A stretch of 64,000 nt of DNA from Pandoraea oxalativorans (GTDB lineage: Bacteria; Pseudomonadota; Gammaproteobacteria; Burkholderiales; Burkholderiaceae), in contig NZ_CP011253.3 of the NCBI RefSeq assembly GCF_000972785.3, positions 1,488,001 through 1,552,000 on the forward strand. The letters are read 5' to 3'. Position numbers and translations under genes: made by a program. The notes beneath the pieces are model-generated. The model saw only the letters and a list, made by a program, of their open reading frames with translations. It was not told where the DNA came from and searched no databases. Below are positions 62,602 to 64,000 of this stretch, piece by piece; the stretch's first letter is position 1, and every line of letters begins with the position of its first letter.

Positions 62602-62777
62602 GTGCCCGGACTCCGTGAGGAATGGACGAGCGTTCTGCGGCCGGACCCTCAACGAGACCTTGGGATCGTCCGGCGGGCAGAACGCGCTATCCCATCACGT
62701 TAAGGCACGCGTGCAGGGGAGAGAAGCACCAGCGCCGAGGTATACATTGGTGCCACGGCGCCGAAATGCTTGCGCGC

Positions 62778-63632
62778 TCAGGCCTTCGGTGGCCTGCCGC
62801 TCAGCTTCATGCCGAGGCCGCGCAGGAAGACGCGGATGCCGTCGCCCTTGCCCAGTTGGGGGCGATGACGGAAGACGTCGTAATCCGCGGCTTCGATCAT
62901 GTCGAGAATGCGCAGGCCGCCACGGACCACGCAGCACAGTTCCAGCCCGAAGCGGCCCGGCACGCGGTTCGCCAGCGGCGCGCCACGCAACATCATCTTG
63001 CGGGCGAAGTCGACCTCAAAGCGCATCAGCGCGCGGAAGTTGTCGTCGTACTTGTGTGCGCCGATGTCGGCGTCCGTCACGCCGAAGCGGGCCATGTCGT
63101 CCTGCGGCAGATACACGCGCGCCTTGCGCCAGTCGACTTCCACGTCCTGCCAGAAATTGATCAGTTGCAGCGCCGAGCAGATGTCGTCGGAGCAGGCGAT
63201 GTTTTCCGGCGTGTCGAGCTTGAACAGGGCGAGCATGATGCGACCGACCGGATCGGCCGAACGGCGCGTGTAGTCGCGCAGGTCCGCAAACGTGGCGTAG
63301 CGCTTGGTCTCGATGTCCTGATCGAAGGCGGAGAGCAGGTCGGAGAACGGTTGTACCGAGAGACGGTGCTCGGCGATCACCCGGGCGAGGGCGGCGAACA
63401 GCGGCATGTCGGGCGACGTCGGCTGTCCGGCGGCGATCTTGTCGAGTTCGGCCTGATAGGCGGCCAGTCCGGCGTGACGCTGCGCGTTGGTGGCGTCGCC
63501 CTCGTCGGCGATGTCGTCGGCCGTCCGGGCGAAGTTGTAGATCACGCCTACCGGCGCGCGCATTTCGCGCGGCAGCAGGACACTGGCGACCGGGAAGTTC
63601 TCGTAATGCTCGATCTTGGCGTCGGAAGTCAT
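62778..63632 (-). CDS. hpnC: Hydroxysqualene synthase HpnC
   Basis: The 284-residue squalene/phytoene-synthase-fold protein has the HpnC start YENFPVASVLLPREMRAPVG and the two aspartate-rich sites RTADDIADEG and LINFWQDVEVDW. HpnC converts presqualene diphosphate to hydroxysqualene, the middle step of the HpnDCE route to squalene for hopanoids. The ATG at 63632 is used. It diverges from hpnD across 229 bases instead of sharing an operon with it. Confidence 0.9.
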   Translation of the reverse strand: MTSDAKIEHYENFPVASVLLPREMRAPVGVIYNFARTADDIADEGDATNAQRHAGLAAYQAELDKIAAGQPTSPDMPLFAALARVIAEHRLSVQPFSDLLSAFDQDIETKRYATFADLRDYTRRSADPVGRIMLALFKLDTPENIACSDDICSALQLINFWQDVEVDWRKARVYLPQDDMARFGVTDADIGAHKYDDNFRALMRFEVDFARKMMLRGAPLANRVPGRFGLELCCVVRGGLRILDMIEAADYDVFRHRPQLGKGDGIRVFLRGLGMKLSGRPPKA

Positions 63633-63861
63633 TGGGTGATGCGTGTGAGGCGAGTGTGAAGCGAATGAGGGCCATGCCGCTTTGAAATCCGGTTTCGGAA
63701 GCCGAAACCCAGGAGCGGCGCGCAATGCCCCGAGATTCTATGTCATCGCCCCTCATCCTGTCGGGAAAGTCGTGCCAATCCCCGGTATACTTCACCCTTT
63801 GCCAGAATTCTCTGGGCTTTCCAGCAGTGTCACCCTGTTCCCCTGTACGACGAGGAGCCTC

Positions 63862-64000
63862 GTGAGCGTCGCCGAACCGATCGAAATTTCGCCTGAGCAA
63901 AGTAGTGCACGCGTGGCGTCGGGCAGCAGTTTTTACGCTGCCATGCGCATTTTGCCGCCCCCGCAACGCGAAGGCATGTTCGAGATCTACGCCTTTTGCC
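63862..64000 (+). CDS. hpnD: Presqualene diphosphate synthase HpnD, N-terminal part
   Basis: The 46 visible residues start at GTG 63862 (ACGAGGAGCCTC upstream) and reach SGSSFYAAMRILPPPQREGM, then FEIYAFC, the HpnD opening before its first DDxxD motif. HpnD condenses two farnesyl diphosphates to presqualene diphosphate, the substrate of HpnC. The gene is cut by the window edge. A TATACT hexamer at 63786-63791 could be its -10 element. Confidence 0.85.
   Translation, partial: MSVAEPIEISPEQSSARVASGSSFYAAMRILPPPQREGMFEIYAFC

Overview
The window is high-GC and densely coded, with short intergenic gaps, many LysR-type regulators, GTG starts, a bo3-type ubiquinol oxidase and hopanoid squalene genes. 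This suggests a Burkholderiales betaproteobacterium, probably Burkholderiaceae such as Pandoraea. That assignment rests on gene style and recollection; no search was run. No tRNA, rRNA, CRISPR array, transposase or phage gene was recognised.

Layout. 1-4.3 kb: the end of a sigma54-type activator, then ssuD and tauABC (organosulfonate uptake and desulfonation). 4.5-8.0 kb: HAD phosphatase, a TetR/membrane-protein pair, two broken genes (LacI and Asp/Glu racemase remnants) and an XRE-cupin regulator. 8.1-18.5 kb: a catabolic island with a two-component FMN monooxygenase, MFS carrier, aldehyde dehydrogenase, two DUF3311/SSS symporter pairs, a type-II lumazine synthase (ribH2) and an M20 amidohydrolase that has lost an N-terminal segment. 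18.5-22.6 kb: NmrA/HxlR pair, LysR/argC pair and a MEKHLA protein. 22.6-27.2 kb: DeoR regulator, KdgT-type permease, DUF1537 kinase and PdxA2, a D-threonate/D-erythronate type pathway. 27.2-39 kb: two convergent operons with a LysR gene at one end and an HTH-citrate-synthase fusion at the other. One encodes a self-contained molybdopterin oxidoreductase-reductase-ferredoxin fusion, an ornithine-cyclodeaminase-like reductase and an AtoE carrier. The other encodes an AAHS carrier, a 4,5-dihydroxyphthalate-decarboxylase-like protein and a class II aldolase. Both ends carry an ATCAATATTG motif.

39-51 kb: TRIC-type channel, MacA-MacB-NodT tripartite efflux, AraC regulator, cupin, a LysR/MFS pair flanked by two copies of a structured ~70-bp repeat, and an ABC-F ATPase. 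51-54.6 kb: a histidine kinase/response regulator operon, with two or three tiny peptide genes upstream on the same strand. The peptide genes have strong ribosome sites, their own promoter with a lux-box-like element, and their own terminator. 54.7-64 kb: cyoABCD followed by a LysR gene, a secreted protein of unknown function, nitronate monooxygenase, EamA transporter, and divergent hpnC/hpnD, the latter cut by the window edge.

The observations most worth following are the peptide module beside the LuxR-HTH response regulator, the molybdoenzyme fusion with its shared-motif regulon and HTH-citrate synthase, ribH2 inside a monooxygenase cluster, and the structured repeat pair.
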